Assembly (NCBI GenBank): GCA_900638155.1
Contig: LR134495.1
Span: 1,054,001 to 1,118,000, forward strand
Origin: Mannheimia haemolytica
GTDB taxonomy: Bacteria > Pseudomonadota > Gammaproteobacteria > Enterobacterales > Pasteurellaceae
Length of the DNA stretch: 64,000 nt
Direction: 5' to 3'
Each line of letters begins with the position of its first letter. Within the stretch, counting starts at the first letter, position 1. This document shows, piece by piece, positions 43,779 through 55,367 of the stretch. The translations under genes and the position numbers were made by a program. The notes under the pieces are model-generated. The model was given only the letters and a program-made list of their open reading frames with translations, had not been told where the DNA came from and did not search any database.

Positions 43779-46505
43779 ATGATTTCAAAATTACTGACTT
43801 CTATTTTTGGCTCAAGCAACGATCGCACTTTAAAACGTTTAAGAAAGCGAGTGGCACAAATTAATAAGCTTGAACCAACCTTCGAGCAATTATCTGATGA
43901 AGCGTTAAAGGCTAAAACAGCGGAGTTTAAACAACGTCTTGCAGATGGTGCGTCGCTAGATAGCCTATTACCGGAAGCTTTTGCGACAGTGAGAGAAGCA
44001 AGCAAACGAGTATTAGGTATGCGCCCGTTTGATGTACAACTGATTGGCGGCATGGTGCTAACCGGGCGTAATATTGCCGAAATGCGTACCGGTGAGGGGA
44101 AAACCTTAACTGCGACTCTCTCTTGTTATTTAAATGCGTTAACCGGCAGAGGGGTTCACGTTGTTACCGTGAACGACTACCTTGCCCGCCGTGATGCGGA
44201 AACCAACCGTCCGTTATTTGAGTTTTTAGGCTTAACCGTTGGGGTGAATATCCCGGGTTTACCGCCGGAAATGAAACGAGCGGCTTATCAGGCAGATATT
44301 ACTTATTCGACTAACAGCGAATTGGGTTTTGACTACTTGCGTGATAACTTAGCTCACGACAAAAACGATCGTTTTCAGCGTGAGCTACACTATGCATTAG
44401 TGGATGAAGTGGACTCGATTTTAATTGACGAAGCCCGTACGCCGTTAATTATTTCAGGACCGGCGGAAGATGCGACCCAAATTTATCAAGCGGTAGATCA
44501 AATTATTCCGCATTTGATTGCTCAAGATAAAGAAGATACCGAAGAGTACACCGGTGAGGGCGATTTTACCTTAGATCTGAAAAACAAACAGGCTCATTTA
44601 ACCGAGCGTGGTATGGTGAAAGTAGAGGATTTCTTAACTCAAATGGGGTTAATGGAAGAGGGCGAAAGTTTATATCACCCTGCTCGTATTTCGCTGTTAC
44701 ACCATGTGAGTGCAGCATTGCGTGCCCATAAATTATTTGAACGCAACGTAGATTACATTGTAAAAGACGGTGAAATTGTGATTATTGATGAGCACACCGG
44801 TCGTACAATGGCTGGACGTCGTTGGTCTGACGGCTTACACCAAGCGATTGAAGCTAAAGAGCGTGTGGCTATTCAGGGCGAAAACCAAACTGTTGCCTCA
44901 ATTACTTACCAAAACTATTTCCGTTTGTACGAAAAATTAGCCGGTATGACTGGTACGGCAGACACCGAAGCCTTTGAATTCCAGCAAATTTATGGACTAA
45001 ATACGGTGGTGATTCCAACCAATAAACCGGTAATTCGTGATGACCGTACTGACCTAATGTTTAAAAGCGAAGCAGAGAAATTTGCGGCGATCATTACTGA
45101 AATTAGAGATTGTATCGAACGCAAACAGCCGGTATTAGTGGGAACGGCATCGGTGGAAAAATCGGAGTTATTATCGGCAGAATTAACTAAAGCCGGTATT
45201 GCTCACAATGTATTAAATGCCAAGTTCCACGCCCAAGAAGCGGAAATTGTAGCAGAAGCCGGTGCACCGGGGGCGGTTACTATTGCCACCAATATGGCGG
45301 GTCGTGGTACGGATATTGTGCTTGGCGGTAACTGGAAAATGGAAATTGCCAAGCTTGAGAACCCGACTCAAGAGCAGATTGATGCGATTAAAGCGGCGTG
45401 GCAAGAGCGTTATGACATCGTTATGCAAGCCGGTGGGTTGCATATTATCGGTACGGAACGCCACGAATCTCGTCGTATCGACAACCAGTTGCGTGGTCGT
45501 TCCGGTCGTCAAGGCGACCCGGGTTCGTCACGTTTCTATCTCTCTTTAGATGATGCCTTAATGCGAATTTACCTCAACGAAGGTAAATTAAATATGATGC
45601 GTAAAGCCTTTACCGAAGAAGGTGAAGCGATGGAGTCTAAACTGTTAACCAAAGTGATTGCCTCTGCACAGGCGAAGGTAGAAGCCCATAACTTTGATGG
45701 TCGTAAGAGCTTGTTACAGTATGACGACGTTGCCAATGAACAACGTAAAGTGATTTATGAACAACGTAATCATTTATTGGATACCGATGATATTTCATCA
45801 ATGATTGAAACTATTCGCCAAGATGTATTTGACAATACTATTAGCGAATACATTCCGCCTCAATCTATCGAGGAAATGTGGAATGTACCGGGCTTGGAAG
45901 AGCGTTTACGCCGTGAATTTGGTTTAGATTTACCGATTGCTCACTGGCTTGAAACTGAAAAAGACTTGCATGAAGAGACTTTGCGTGAACGTATTTTAAA
46001 TATTGCGATTGCAGATTACAAAGCGAAGGAAGAAAAAGTAGGCTCAGAGGTAATGCGTAATTTTGAAAAAGGCGTGATGCTCCAAAACTTAGATGAGCTT
46101 TGGAAAGAGCATTTAGGTGCAATGGATTATTTACGCAAAGGTATTCACTTGCGTGGTTATGCGCAAAAAGATCCTAAGCAAGAATATAAAAAGGAATCTT
46201 TTGCGATGTTTACCAATATGCTTGATACCTTAAAATTGAATGTAATTAGCATCTTAAGCCGTATTCAAGTGCGTAGCCAAGAAGAGATAGAAGAGGCTCA
46301 ACGCCAGCAAGCTGAAATGGAAGTTGCAAGTAAGCCAGCTACACAAGCTAGCGATTCTGTTGCTGAAAGTAGCGAAGAAAATAGTGCTGAGAGCCTAACT
46401 GAAGAAGAGTTGGCGAACTTAAATATCGGTCGAAACGACCCTTGCCCTTGTGGTTCAGGCAAAAAATATAAGCATTGCCACGGTAACAAAGCGAGATATT
46501 CGTAA
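43779..46505 (+). CDS. secA: Preprotein translocase ATPase SecA
   Basis: A 908-residue motor that pushes preproteins through SecYEG. NBD1 has Walker [12 protein letters not shown] near residue 103 and [12 protein letters not shown]. The preprotein cross-linking domain follows, then NBD2 with [11 protein letters not shown] and [18 protein letters not shown]. The C-terminal zinc tail [14 protein letters not shown] binds SecB. The length equals E. coli SecA (901). It follows secM with its ribosome-binding site in an inhibitory helix, so its synthesis should rise when secretion is poor. An inverted USS terminator follows. Confidence 0.98.
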   Translation: MISKLLTSIFGSSNDRTLKRLRKRVAQINKLEPTFEQLSDEALKAKTAEFKQRLADGASLDSLLPEAFATVREASKRVLGMRPFDVQLIGGMVLTGRNIAEMRTGEGKTLTATLSCYLNALTGRGVHVVTVNDYLARRDAETNRPLFEFLGLTVGVNIPGLPPEMKRAAYQADITYSTNSELGFDYLRDNLAHDKNDRFQRELHYALVDEVDSILIDEARTPLIISGPAEDATQIYQAVDQIIPHLIAQDKEDTEEYTGEGDFTLDLKNKQAHLTERGMVKVEDFLTQMGLMEEGESLYHPARISLLHHVSAALRAHKLFERNVDYIVKDGEIVIIDEHTGRTMAGRRWSDGLHQAIEAKERVAIQGENQTVASITYQNYFRLYEKLAGMTGTADTEAFEFQQIYGLNTVVIPTNKPVIRDDRTDLMFKSEAEKFAAIITEIRDCIERKQPVLVGTASVEKSELLSAELTKAGIAHNVLNAKFHAQEAEIVAEAGAPGAVTIATNMAGRGTDIVLGGNWKMEIAKLENPTQEQIDAIKAAWQERYDIVMQAGGLHIIGTERHESRRIDNQLRGRSGRQGDPGSSRFYLSLDDALMRIYLNEGKLNMMRKAFTEEGEAMESKLLTKVIASAQAKVEAHNFDGRKSLLQYDDVANEQRKVIYEQRNHLLDTDDISSMIETIRQDVFDNTISEYIPPQSIEEMWNVPGLEERLRREFGLDLPIAHWLETEKDLHEETLRERILNIAIADYKAKEEKVGSEVMRNFEKGVMLQNLDELWKEHLGAMDYLRKGIHLRGYAQKDPKQEYKKESFAMFTNMLDTLKLNVISILSRIQVRSQEEIEEAQRQQAEMEVASKPATQASDSVAESSEENSAESLTEEELANLNIGRNDPCPCGSGKKYKHCHGNKARYS

Positions 46506-46508
46506 TTA

Positions 46509-46565
46509 ACAAGCGGTCATATTCAGTCAGGAATTTGCAAATTTTCTGCTTAATATGACCGCTTG
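46509..46565. terminator. Inverted USS hairpin after secA
   Basis: ACAAGCGGTCATATT (46509-46523) pairs with AATATGACCGCTTG (46552-46565). It has a stem of at least 14 bp and is 4 nt after the secA stop. Confidence 0.75.
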
Positions 46566-46590
46566 AGTTTATAGAAGAGAGAAGGAAACT

Positions 46591-46989
46591 ATGTCAAAAC
46601 CGATTATTCAAGTCTCAGCAGGGATTATTCGTAACGAATTTGGGCAAATTTACTTAACCCAACGTTTAGAGGGGCAAGATTTTGCTCAGTCTCTTGAATT
46701 TCCCGGGGGGAAAGTCGATCCTAATGAAACCCCTGAAGAAGCACTAAAACGAGAATTAGAAGAAGAAATTGGTATTCAAGTGTTAAGTGCTTTTCCGTAT
46801 GAAAATTTTTGCTTTGAATATCCAACCAAAATCATTGAATTTTTCTTTTATTTGGTGGAAGAGTGGGTAAATGAACCTTACGGAAGAGAAGGGCAAGAAG
46901 GTTTTTGGATCGCACAATCGGATTTAGATGAGGGAGCTTTCCCACCGGCAAATGCCCAATTAATTAAACGCTTAAAAGAACACGCATAA
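46591..46989 (+). CDS. mutT: 8-oxo-dGTP diphosphatase MutT
   Basis: 132 residues. It hydrolyses 8-oxo-dGTP and prevents A:T to C:G transversions. The Nudix box is intact: GGKVDPNETPEEALKRELEE followed by EIGI (G-x5-E-x7-REUxEExGU). VSAGIIRNEFGQIYLTQR and FPGGK are typical for MutT. The gene follows secA, the same order as in E. coli and H. influenzae. The ribosome-binding site is AAGGAAA. Confidence 0.95.
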   Translation: MSKPIIQVSAGIIRNEFGQIYLTQRLEGQDFAQSLEFPGGKVDPNETPEEALKRELEEEIGIQVLSAFPYENFCFEYPTKIIEFFFYLVEEWVNEPYGREGQEGFWIAQSDLDEGAFPPANAQLIKRLKEHA

Positions 46990-47073
46990 TTTGTATTGAG
47001 AACTGTATCTAAAGTAATTTAGCTGCGGTTTTTTATTGGATACGCTATTGAGACATTTATAAAGCTGATGTAG

Positions 47074-47104
47074 GGGCGAATTACTATTCGCCCTTTCTTT
47101 TTTG
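47074..47104 (+). terminator. mutT terminator
   Basis: The stem GGGCGAA / TTCGCCC with a 6-nt loop, followed by TTTCTTTTTT. Confidence 0.82.
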
Positions 47105-47177
47105 CAGAGTTTTAGTAAAAATGACCGTTTGGTATACCTAATAAATAATGATTGTATCGGATTTAGCACAACTTATA

Positions 47178-47792
47178 TTATTGAGGAGCGTCATTAAAAA
47201 ATGGTAATAAAATAATAGATGCGGGAATCGTAATTGGTGCTGCAATGACCGAAATGGTGTCATCAAAGCTAAATTCTATGCTTTTCTGATAACTTTTCGC
47301 TTTAGCGATTATAGGTTGCTTAAATTTATACTTTTCTAGTATTTCCTTGCGATTTTTAAACTGTGTGATTTTACCACCAAGACCTGCATAGCTTTTCCAT
47401 AGATATTCTTTTGAATGGCTAAATTCAAAACCTAACTTTTGTAGAGCTTGAATATCGCTCATGGTGAGATTTTTTGCAATAAATTGCGGACTGTACTGAA
47501 TTTGAATATTTTCATCATAAATAGCTAAAGTAATTCGGTGATTACTGATCTTCCTTCCATACGGACTTTGAAGAAGTTTATTCAAAAAATAAATAACATC
47601 TGAAGCTTTTGTATTATCTGTCAGCGTTTTATCAAATATCGCATCAATTGTGGAACCAATGAAATAAATTTTATCTGATTCAAGCAAAATTGCTTGTACA
47701 GGTTCTTCAAATTCTTTTCCTCTAAAATCATAACTTTCGTTAAAGCATGCGGAGAGAAACCATAGTGAGCAGAGCATTAAGTATTTTTTCAT
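47178..47792 (-). CDS. Uncharacterised lipoprotein
   Basis: 204 residues. The signal peptide MKKYLMLCSLWFLSAC ends in a lipobox (LSAC, Cys 16). The mature protein has mixed alpha/beta character with many Ile, Lys and Tyr (FNESYDFRGKEFEEPVQAIL, later ISNHRITLAIYDENIQIQY). Near the C-terminus is a hydrophobic stretch (TISVIAAPITIPASIILLPF) that may lie on the membrane. I do not recognise a family. It is alone and convergent with mutT. Confidence 0.75.
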   Translation of the reverse strand: MKKYLMLCSLWFLSACFNESYDFRGKEFEEPVQAILLESDKIYFIGSTIDAIFDKTLTDNTKASDVIYFLNKLLQSPYGRKISNHRITLAIYDENIQIQYSPQFIAKNLTMSDIQALQKLGFEFSHSKEYLWKSYAGLGGKITQFKNRKEILEKYKFKQPIIAKAKSYQKSIEFSFDDTISVIAAPITIPASIILLPFFNDAPQ

Positions 47793-47921
47793 TTTATTAT
47801 CCTATCTTGAAATTAATAGTTTAAATGGTATAAGAGAATTGGAGTTTTTCTAAACAGAAACAGATTTCTTAGGTATATAGTTTTATCAAAAATGGTCAAA
47901 TTTGTAAAAAATTTTACAAAT

Positions 47922-47962
47922 TTGACCGCTTGCACTTGAAACTCTAAAATCTGCCTTTATAT
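47922..47962 (+). promoter_or_regulatory. groESL promoters: USS-based sigma-70 overlapping a sigma-32-like element
   Basis: TTGACC (47922-47927, part of a reverse USS), a 17-bp spacer and TAAAAT (47945-47950) form a sigma-70 promoter. CTTGAAA at 47935-47941 is an exact sigma-32 -35, with a weak -10 (GCCTTTATAT, 47953-47962). No CIRCE element is seen. Confidence 0.55.
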
Positions 47963-48025
47963 TATTAGGCGTTACGCATTTTGCGTGAAGTTTTATTTAT
48001 TCATTTTTAAGAAAAGGAACATATT

Positions 48026-48316
48026 ATGGCACTTCGTCCATTACACGATAAAGTTATTTTAAAACGTGAAGAAGTTGAAACAAAATCGGCAGGCGGTATT
48101 GTTTTAACCGGTTCGGCAGCAACAAAATCAACCCGTGGCAAAGTGATTGCAGTGGGAACAGGTCGCATTTTAGACAATGGTTCTGTTCAGCCTTTAGCAG
48201 TTAAAGTGGGCGATGTAGTGATTTTTAACGAAGGCTACGGCGTAAAAACCGAAAAAATTGACGGCGAAGAAGTGCTGATTTTAGCAGAACACGATATTTT
48301 AGCGATTGTAGAATAA
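48026..48316 (+). CDS. groS: Co-chaperonin GroES
   Basis: A 96-residue heptameric lid of Gro[20 protein letters not shown], the mobile loop [12 protein letters not shown] and [17 protein letters not shown] are standard. It is the first gene of the operon; groEL follows after 67 nt holding one forward USS (~48329). A sigma-32-like element and a USS-based sigma-70 promoter lie 65-105 bp upstream. Confidence 0.98.
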   Translation: MALRPLHDKVILKREEVETKSAGGIVLTGSAATKSTRGKVIAVGTGRILDNGSVQPLAVKVGDVVIFNEGYGVKTEKIDGEEVLILAEHDILAIVE

Positions 48317-48380
48317 TTTTATTCTATACAAGCGGTTAAAAAAGCAAAATTTTTTACACATTTCAAAACAAAGGATTTAG

Positions 48381-50024
<1,644 letters not shown>

Positions 50025-50042
50025 TTGCCCATTGAGTGAACA

Positions 50043-50075
50043 AAAGCTACTGAAATTAATTCAGTAGCTTTTTTG
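50043..50075 (+). terminator. groESL terminator
   Basis: The stem AAAGCTACTGAA / TTCAGTAGCTTT with a 5-nt loop and T-run. Confidence 0.9.
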
Positions 50076-50117
50076 TTGGTAACAAGTGGTTAAATTTATG
50101 CTATTTTTTGCAAATAA

Positions 50118-50143
50118 AAAACCAAGCAAGTAAGCTTGGTTTT
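50118..50143 (-). terminator. Terminator of the DUF5339 gene
   Basis: The stem AAAACCAAGC / GCTTGGTTTT with a 6-nt loop, next to the gene stop; it can act in both directions. Confidence 0.8.
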
Positions 50144-50148
50144 AGCGT

Positions 50149-50475
50149 TTATTGATGTTTTTGTTTAAGGCTGTTTAGTGCTGTTAAACCTTTCTCGCAA
50201 CTTTTTTGTTGTAATTCAGAATCCATTTTTAGGATTTGTTGCTTTGTTAAAGAAAGTTTATTTTTCATTTTTAGCACTTGAGTATGAGTACCAGGCTGTC
50301 TTTCTGCATCAGAGACCAATTTATTTGCCGTGTTAAACATTTTCTCACATTCAGTTGGCAAATTTTTACTTAAAGTAGGTTTTGCAACTGTAAGTGATGA
50401 GGTTTTAACACTTGCTATAGCATTACTGGAAACCAATATGGTACAAAGTGTTATTCCTAAAATTCTTTTTAGCAT
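50149..50475 (-). CDS. Small secreted protein, DUF5339-like
   Basis: 108 residues. The signal peptide MLKRILGITLCTILVSSNAI is cleaved near AIA-S. The mature part is a compact helical hairpin with two cysteines (LPTECEKMF and QKSCEKGLT) that likely form a disulfide. This matches the DUF5339 pattern of small Pasteurellaceae periplasmic proteins, but I hold that family call loosely. I start at ATG 50475 with GGAG five bases upstream; an ATG at 50490 lies before the ribosome-binding site. Confidence 0.7.
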   Translation of the reverse strand: MLKRILGITLCTILVSSNAIASVKTSSLTVAKPTLSKNLPTECEKMFNTANKLVSDAERQPGTHTQVLKMKNKLSLTKQQILKMDSELQQKSCEKGLTALNSLKQKHQ

Positions 50476-50635
50476 GCGTTCTCCACACATTAAGTGTTTA
50501 AAATTAAAAATCTAATATGTTAATTAATAAAGCTTTCTGATGTTATCAGAACTTTAATTTAAAGTCATCTAAAACTAAGATCTTTTTGCCAAGAATAAAT
50601 TTTCAAGATCGTTAGTATAAAAATAGTAAATAAAT

Positions 50636-50666
50636 TGTTACTTATTTGTTAAGTATAACCGTGTTA
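50636..50666 (+). promoter_or_regulatory. Possible ArcA-binding repeats upstream of cydA
   Basis: TGTTA at 50636 and 50647 are exactly 11 bp apart, the ArcA direct-repeat spacing, with a third TGTTA at 50662. The rest of the 417-bp gap is AT-rich without an ORF; a GATTAC / GTAATC hairpin lies in the cydA leader near 50836-50856. Confidence 0.45.
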
Positions 50667-50892
50667 TTTAGTAGGTTAAATAGCAATTATTACATAAATA
50701 AACCAATTTTGTGACGAATATAACAAAATTACTATTTTTTAATTAGCTATTTACAGGTAGAATACTCGCCGACACTTTATTATTATAAAATTAACCAATT
50801 TGGGTTATTTATTAGAATTGAGTGAATTTGTGGGTGATTACTTTTAACGGTAATCGAGTAGAATTAGTGTATTTAATAATAAGAGGTTTGAG

Positions 50893-52443
50893 ATGTTGGA
50901 TGTAGTTGAACTCTCACGTTTGCAGTTTGCTCTAACTGCACTCTATCACTTCTTATTCGTACCGCTTACATTAGGTCTTTCTTTCGTCCTTGTGGTGATG
51001 GAAACCCTGTATGTAACTACGGGTAAAGAAGTATATAAAGATATGACTAAATTCTGGGGTAAATTATTTGGTATTAACTTTGCCCTAGGGGTAACAACTG
51101 GTATTACAATGGAATTCCAGTTTGGTATGAATTGGTCATATTATTCTCATTATGTAGGTGATATTTTTGGTGCTCCATTAGCGATTGAAGGTTTAATGGC
51201 ATTCTTCTTAGAATCTACCTTTGTGGGCTTGTTCTTCTTTGGTTGGGAACGTTTGTCGAAAGCGAAACATTTATTAGCAACTTACTGTGTTGCGTTTGGT
51301 TCTAACTTCTCTGCACTATGGATTTTAGTTGCTAATGGTTGGATGCAAAACCCGATTGCTTCGGAATTCAACTTTGAAACCATGCGAATGGAGCTTTCAA
51401 GCTTCTCTGAACTTGTATTAAACCCAGTTACACAATCTAAATTCTTACATACTGTAACTGCAGGCTATGTTTGTGGTGCTATTTTTGTATTAGGTATTAG
51501 TGCATACTATATCTTAAAAGGCCGTGATTTAGGGTTTGCAAAACGTTCGTTTTCTGTTGGTGCAAGTTTTGGTTTAGTAGCGATCATTTCTGTATTGATT
51601 ATGGGTGATGAATCCGGTTATGAAATCGGTAAAGCTCAGCCTACTAAGTTAGCCGCTATGGAAGGTGAATTTGAAACTCACCCGGCTCCGGCTGCTTGGA
51701 ATGCGTTTGTGATTCCAAATACAGCTGAAATGAGAAATGAGTTTTCAATTCATATTCCTTATGCAGCAGGTATCATTGCAACCCGTTCTTTTGATAAAGA
51801 AATTAAAGGCTTAAAAGATATTCGTGTAATTAACGAACAACGTGTTCGTACCGGTATGGTAGCTTACGGACTATTAGAAAAATTACGTTCTGGCAATTAT
51901 ACAGAAGCAGATAAAGAAGCATTTAAAGCGGTACAAAAAGACCTAGGTTTTGGATTATTGTTAAAACAATATACACCTAATGTGGTTGATGCGACTGAAG
52001 AACAAATTCAGAAAGCTGCAGACAGCACTATTCCAAATGTAGGACCTACATTTTGGGCATTCCGTGTAATGATGTTATCTGGCTTCTTGATGCTTATCTT
52101 AATTACAACAGCGTTTATTCAAAATATGCGCGGTAAGGTAGAAAGTAGTCGCTTCTTACTAAGAGGATTATTATTAGGTCTTCCATTACCTTGGATTGCG
52201 ATTGAATCTGGTTGGTTCCTTGCCGAATATGGTCGCCAGCCTTGGGCTATCTATGAAATGTTGCCTGTTGGAGTGTCAAACTCAGCATTAACAACAGGTG
52301 ATTTATGGTTCACAATCGGCTTATTGTGTGGTTTATATACACTATTCTTAGTTGTAGAAATGTATTTAATGTTTAAATATGGTCGTCTTGGCCCAAGTGC
52401 ATTAAAAACAGGTCGTTATTACTTTGAGCAATCAACTAAATAA
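50893..52443 (+). CDS. cydA: Cytochrome bd-I ubiquinol oxidase subunit I
   Basis: 516 residues and nine membrane helices. It carries the three hemes of the high-affinity oxidase. His19 ([13 protein letters not shown]) is the heme b595/d ligand; the quinol Q-loop is long, and [12 protein letters not shown] follows near residue 440. It reduces oxygen to water at low oxygen. The ribosome-binding site is AGAGG. It heads the cydA-cydB-cydX-ybgE operon, whose order matches E. coli. Confidence 0.97.
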   Translation: MLDVVELSRLQFALTALYHFLFVPLTLGLSFVLVVMETLYVTTGKEVYKDMTKFWGKLFGINFALGVTTGITMEFQFGMNWSYYSHYVGDIFGAPLAIEGLMAFFLESTFVGLFFFGWERLSKAKHLLATYCVAFGSNFSALWILVANGWMQNPIASEFNFETMRMELSSFSELVLNPVTQSKFLHTVTAGYVCGAIFVLGISAYYILKGRDLGFAKRSFSVGASFGLVAIISVLIMGDESGYEIGKAQPTKLAAMEGEFETHPAPAAWNAFVIPNTAEMRNEFSIHIPYAAGIIATRSFDKEIKGLKDIRVINEQRVRTGMVAYGLLEKLRSGNYTEADKEAFKAVQKDLGFGLLLKQYTPNVVDATEEQIQKAADSTIPNVGPTFWAFRVMMLSGFLMLILITTAFIQNMRGKVESSRFLLRGLLLGLPLPWIAIESGWFLAEYGRQPWAIYEMLPVGVSNSALTTGDLWFTIGLLCGLYTLFLVVEMYLMFKYGRLGPSALKTGRYYFEQSTK

Positions 52444-52455
52444 TAGGAGTTAGAA

Positions 52456-53589
52456 ATGATCGATTATGAAATTCTCCGCTTTATTTGGTGGATCTTAATT
52501 GCGGTTTTGTTAATTGGCTTTGCGATCACCGATGGTTTTGATATGGGCGTATTAAACCTTTTACCTATCATTGGTAAAAGTAATGTTGAACGTCGTATTA
52601 TGATCAACACAATTGCCCCTCACTGGGATGGTAACCAAGTATGGTTATTGACCGCTGGTGGTGCGATCTTCGCTGCATGGCCAACAGTCTATGCAACTTC
52701 GTTCTCAGGTTTCTATATTGCAATGGTACTTGTTCTTGCGGCATTATTTTTCCGCCCTGTAGGTTTTGAGTATCGTGCAAAAATTGATAATCCGAAATGG
52801 CGTAGTGCTTGGGATTGGGGATTATTTATTGGTGGTTTTGTGCCATCATTAGTATTCGGTGTTGCATTTGGTAACTTATTACAAGGTGTACCATTTGAAT
52901 TTAATAATATTAACCAATCACAATATACGGGTTCATTCTTTGGTTTATTAAATCCATTTGCATTAGTGTGCGGTATTATCAGCTTAATGATGTTAACCAC
53001 ACAGGGTGCAACTTGGTTACAAATGAAAACTACTGATGAGCTACATAACAACTCAAGAAAAGTGGCACAAGTGACAGCTTCTATTGTATTAGTGGCATTT
53101 ATTCTTGCAGGTGTATGGTTATATTTTAAAGATGGTTTTGTGATCACAAGCGAGTTAGATCATAATGCGCAATCTCTATTGACGAATAAAACTGTAGCGG
53201 TTCAAGCTGGTGCATGGTTTAGAAATTATGCTGAAATGCCTGTATTATGGGTTGTTCCTGCATTAGTTGTAGTAGGTGCATTACTGACTATTATTGCCTC
53301 TAAAGCAAATCGTTCAGGTTTAGCATTCTTCTCATCATCATTGATGATTGTTGGGGTCATTTTAACTGCTGCAGTATCAATGTTCCCATTCATTATGCCG
53401 TCAATTACTCACCCAGAAATGAGTTTAACGGTTTGGGACGCTACTGCTAGCCACACAACATTAACTGTAATGTTATTTGTTGCTGGTATCTTTGTACCGT
53501 TAGTATTAGCATATACTATTTGGTCATATATCAAAATGTATGGTCGTTTAGATGCTAGTTATTTAGAAGAAAATAAAGCAGCTTACTAA
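52456..53589 (+). CDS. cydB: Cytochrome bd-I ubiquinol oxidase subunit II
   Basis: 377 residues with eight helices. ITDGFDMGVLNLLPIIGKS and NTIAPHWDGNQVWLLTAGGA are the conserved CydB stretches (proton path acidic residues). It pairs with CydA and has no heme of its own. It is 12 nt after cydA and followed by cydX 14 nt later, with AGGAG ribosome-binding sites for both. Confidence 0.97.
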   Translation: MIDYEILRFIWWILIAVLLIGFAITDGFDMGVLNLLPIIGKSNVERRIMINTIAPHWDGNQVWLLTAGGAIFAAWPTVYATSFSGFYIAMVLVLAALFFRPVGFEYRAKIDNPKWRSAWDWGLFIGGFVPSLVFGVAFGNLLQGVPFEFNNINQSQYTGSFFGLLNPFALVCGIISLMMLTTQGATWLQMKTTDELHNNSRKVAQVTASIVLVAFILAGVWLYFKDGFVITSELDHNAQSLLTNKTVAVQAGAWFRNYAEMPVLWVVPALVVVGALLTIIASKANRSGLAFFSSSLMIVGVILTAAVSMFPFIMPSITHPEMSLTVWDATASHTTLTVMLFVAGIFVPLVLAYTIWSYIKMYGRLDASYLEENKAAY

Positions 53590-53603
53590 TAAGGAGACAC
53601 AAT

Positions 53604-53702
53604 ATGTTTTATGTAACTTGGGTCTTAGGTGTATTGCTTGCAATCTTCTTTGCAACAGTCATCACGATCAGCATTGAAAAAACAGGTAAGTTTGACGAGT
53701 AA
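53604..53702 (+). CDS. cydX: Cytochrome bd-I oxidase small subunit CydX
   Basis: 32 residues, missed by size filters. MFYVTWVLGVLLAIFFATVI followed by SIEKTG is a single membrane helix plus short tail and matches the CydX family (N-terminal M-Y/W-Y-F-x-W). CydX stabilises the hemes and activity of CydAB. AAGGAG is six bases upstream. Its TAA overlaps the ybgE ATG (TAATG). Confidence 0.93.
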   Translation: MFYVTWVLGVLLAIFFATVITISIEKTGKFDE

Positions 53703-53989
53703 TGATTCATACGCTCTATAACTTAACAGCAAAGGGCTTGTTAAAAGCCCTTTCTTTTATTTTAGCGACTGTATTATTTGCAACTATTTGGGTAAATTCG
53801 ACCGCTTTCGCTCTTTCTTTTGGAGGAAAAACGCCGTATTTAGCAATGTTGGTATTTTATGGTATGGCTATTTTATGGGTACATGGAATTGGATTTGAAA
53901 TCAGAGCTGCTATTTGGAAAGTGATTTTTTTACCACTTCTAGGTTACCTTATTGTTATTCCAGCATTATGGATTTTACTTGTTAAATAG
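53702..53989 (+). CDS. ybgE: Cyd operon protein YbgE
   Basis: 95 residues with three hydrophobic helices. It is the last gene of the cyd operon, as in enteric bacteria, overlapping cydX by one base. The conserved GIGFEIRAAIWKVIFLPLLG segment supports the family. Its function is not established. Confidence 0.88.
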   Translation: MIHTLYNLTAKGLLKALSFILATVLFATIWVNSTAFALSFGGKTPYLAMLVFYGMAILWVHGIGFEIRAAIWKVIFLPLLGYLIVIPALWILLVK

Positions 53990-54100
53990 AGGCATTTTTA
54001 TGTCTCTATTTTTATTTTTGATAGATAAAAAATATTTTTGCAATTTACCAAAAAATATACTTGCATAACAATATTTCTGATTCTAAAATATCTCACAATT

Positions 54101-54126
54101 TGCGCCTAAATTTTGGGCGTTTTTTC
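54101..54126 (+). terminator. Terminator of the cyd operon
   Basis: The stem CGCCTAAA / TTTTGGGCG followed by TTTTTT, about 20 nt before the ybgC start; it separates the cyd and tol-pal operons. Confidence 0.75.
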
Positions 54127-54145
54127 ATTTTGAATGAGAGAAATA

Positions 54146-54553
54146 ATGCTTATGGATTTCCCGATTCGTGTTTATTATGAAGATACTGATGCCGGCGGAG
54201 TAGTTTATCATTCCAACTATCTGAATTTTTTTGAGCGGGCAAGAACGGAATTTTTGAGACAGCAGCATTTCTCACAGCAGGAACTTTTTAGCCAATCCCT
54301 TGCTTTTGTTGTTAAGAGGATTGAAATAGATTATAAGCTCCCTGCTCGTTTAGATGATTTATTAAATGTGGAAACAACACTCTCAGAATTGAAGAAAGCA
54401 ACCCTTATCTTTAAACAACGATTGTGGAAAGATGGCGATTGTCTGAGTGAGGCAAATGTTACGGTCGCTTGTGTTGATTTAATCAAAATGAAGCCGGTTG
54501 CAATTCCTGATGATATTCGTCAAGCATTACAAAAAAGTTATTTTTCTATTTAA
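54146..54553 (+). CDS. ybgC: Acyl-CoA thioesterase YbgC
   Basis: 135 residues, hot-dog fold. VYYEDTDAGGVVYHSNYLNF holds the catalytic Asp and His. YbgC is the conserved first gene of the tol-pal operon and has been linked to phospholipid metabolism. I start at ATG 54146 (MLMDFPIRVYYED), which matches the E. coli length; an ATG at 54134 would put the GAGAG ribosome-binding site inside the gene. Confidence 0.93.
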   Translation: MLMDFPIRVYYEDTDAGGVVYHSNYLNFFERARTEFLRQQHFSQQELFSQSLAFVVKRIEIDYKLPARLDDLLNVETTLSELKKATLIFKQRLWKDGDCLSEANVTVACVDLIKMKPVAIPDDIRQALQKSYFSI

Positions 54554-54574
54554 AAACTATTCGGAGTTTTATTA

Positions 54575-55255
54575 ATGCAAACTGAATTTAGTCTTCTTTC
54601 GTTATTTTTAGAAGCAAGTATTGTGGTAAAGATCGTGATGCTGATCCTTATTGTATTCTCAATTTTGTCTTGGGCGGTGATCATTCAGCGCAGTAAAATT
54701 TTAACTAAAGCCAAAAAAGATTCCCTTGCTTTTGAAGACCGATTCTGGTCAGGGGAAGATCTAAACCGTTTACACCAAGGTTTAGAGAATCGTCGTGATG
54801 CATTAAATGGTTCAGAGCAAATCTTTTATGTTGGATTTAAAGAATTTACCCGTTTGCAACAAGCGAACCCAGATGCGCCAGAATCGATTATTCAAGGTTC
54901 TACCCGTGCGATGAACTTAGCATTAAACCGTGAAATGGAAAGTTTAGAAAACTACATTCCGTTTTTAGGCACAGTGGGTTCAATCAGCCCATATATTGGT
55001 TTATTCGGAACGGTTTGGGGAATTATGCACTCCTTTATGGGATTAAGTGCAGTTAAGCAAGCAACTTTACAATCAGTCGCACCGGGTATTGCAGAAGCAT
55101 TAATTGCAACGGCTATCGGTTTATTTGCGGCGATTCCTGCAGTAATGGCATATAACCGTTTGAATTTACGTTTAGGTAAAGTTGAGCAAGGGTATGTGAA
55201 TTTCATTGATGAGTTCACGACCTTATTACACCGTCAGGCTTTTTCAAAAAGATAA
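54575..55255 (+). CDS. tolQ: Tol-Pal system proton channel subunit TolQ
   Basis: 226 residues with three membrane helices (ExbB/TolQ family). [20 protein letters not shown] is the first helix; the [20 protein letters not shown] and [15 protein letters not shown] helices form the pore. It works with TolR to use the proton gradient to energise TolA. Unlike in most tol operons, 141 nt with two hairpins separate it from tolR. Confidence 0.96.
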   Translation: MQTEFSLLSLFLEASIVVKIVMLILIVFSILSWAVIIQRSKILTKAKKDSLAFEDRFWSGEDLNRLHQGLENRRDALNGSEQIFYVGFKEFTRLQQANPDAPESIIQGSTRAMNLALNREMESLENYIPFLGTVGSISPYIGLFGTVWGIMHSFMGLSAVKQATLQSVAPGIAEALIATAIGLFAAIPAVMAYNRLNLRLGKVEQGYVNFIDEFTTLLHRQAFSKR

Positions 55256-55258
55256 TCT

Positions 55259-55316
55259 ACAAGCGGTTGATTTTTAATGAAAATTTGCAAAATTTTGCGT
55301 AAAAAAGACCGCTTGT
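55259..55316. repeat. Inverted USS pair between tolQ and tolR
   Basis: ACAAGCGGT (55259-55267) and ACCGCTTGT (55308-55316) with inner AAAATTTGC / GCAAAATTTT pairing. It lies inside the operon, 3 nt after tolQ. Confidence 0.85.
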
Positions 55317-55367
55317 AACCGCATTATTCGAGACCGGGACACTGTGCCGGTTATTTCAGATTAATTA

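Noticed and set aside
52713..53147. 144-residue minus-strand ORF inside cydB
   Set aside because: It is a shadow of the membrane-protein codons of cydB with no recognisable domain.
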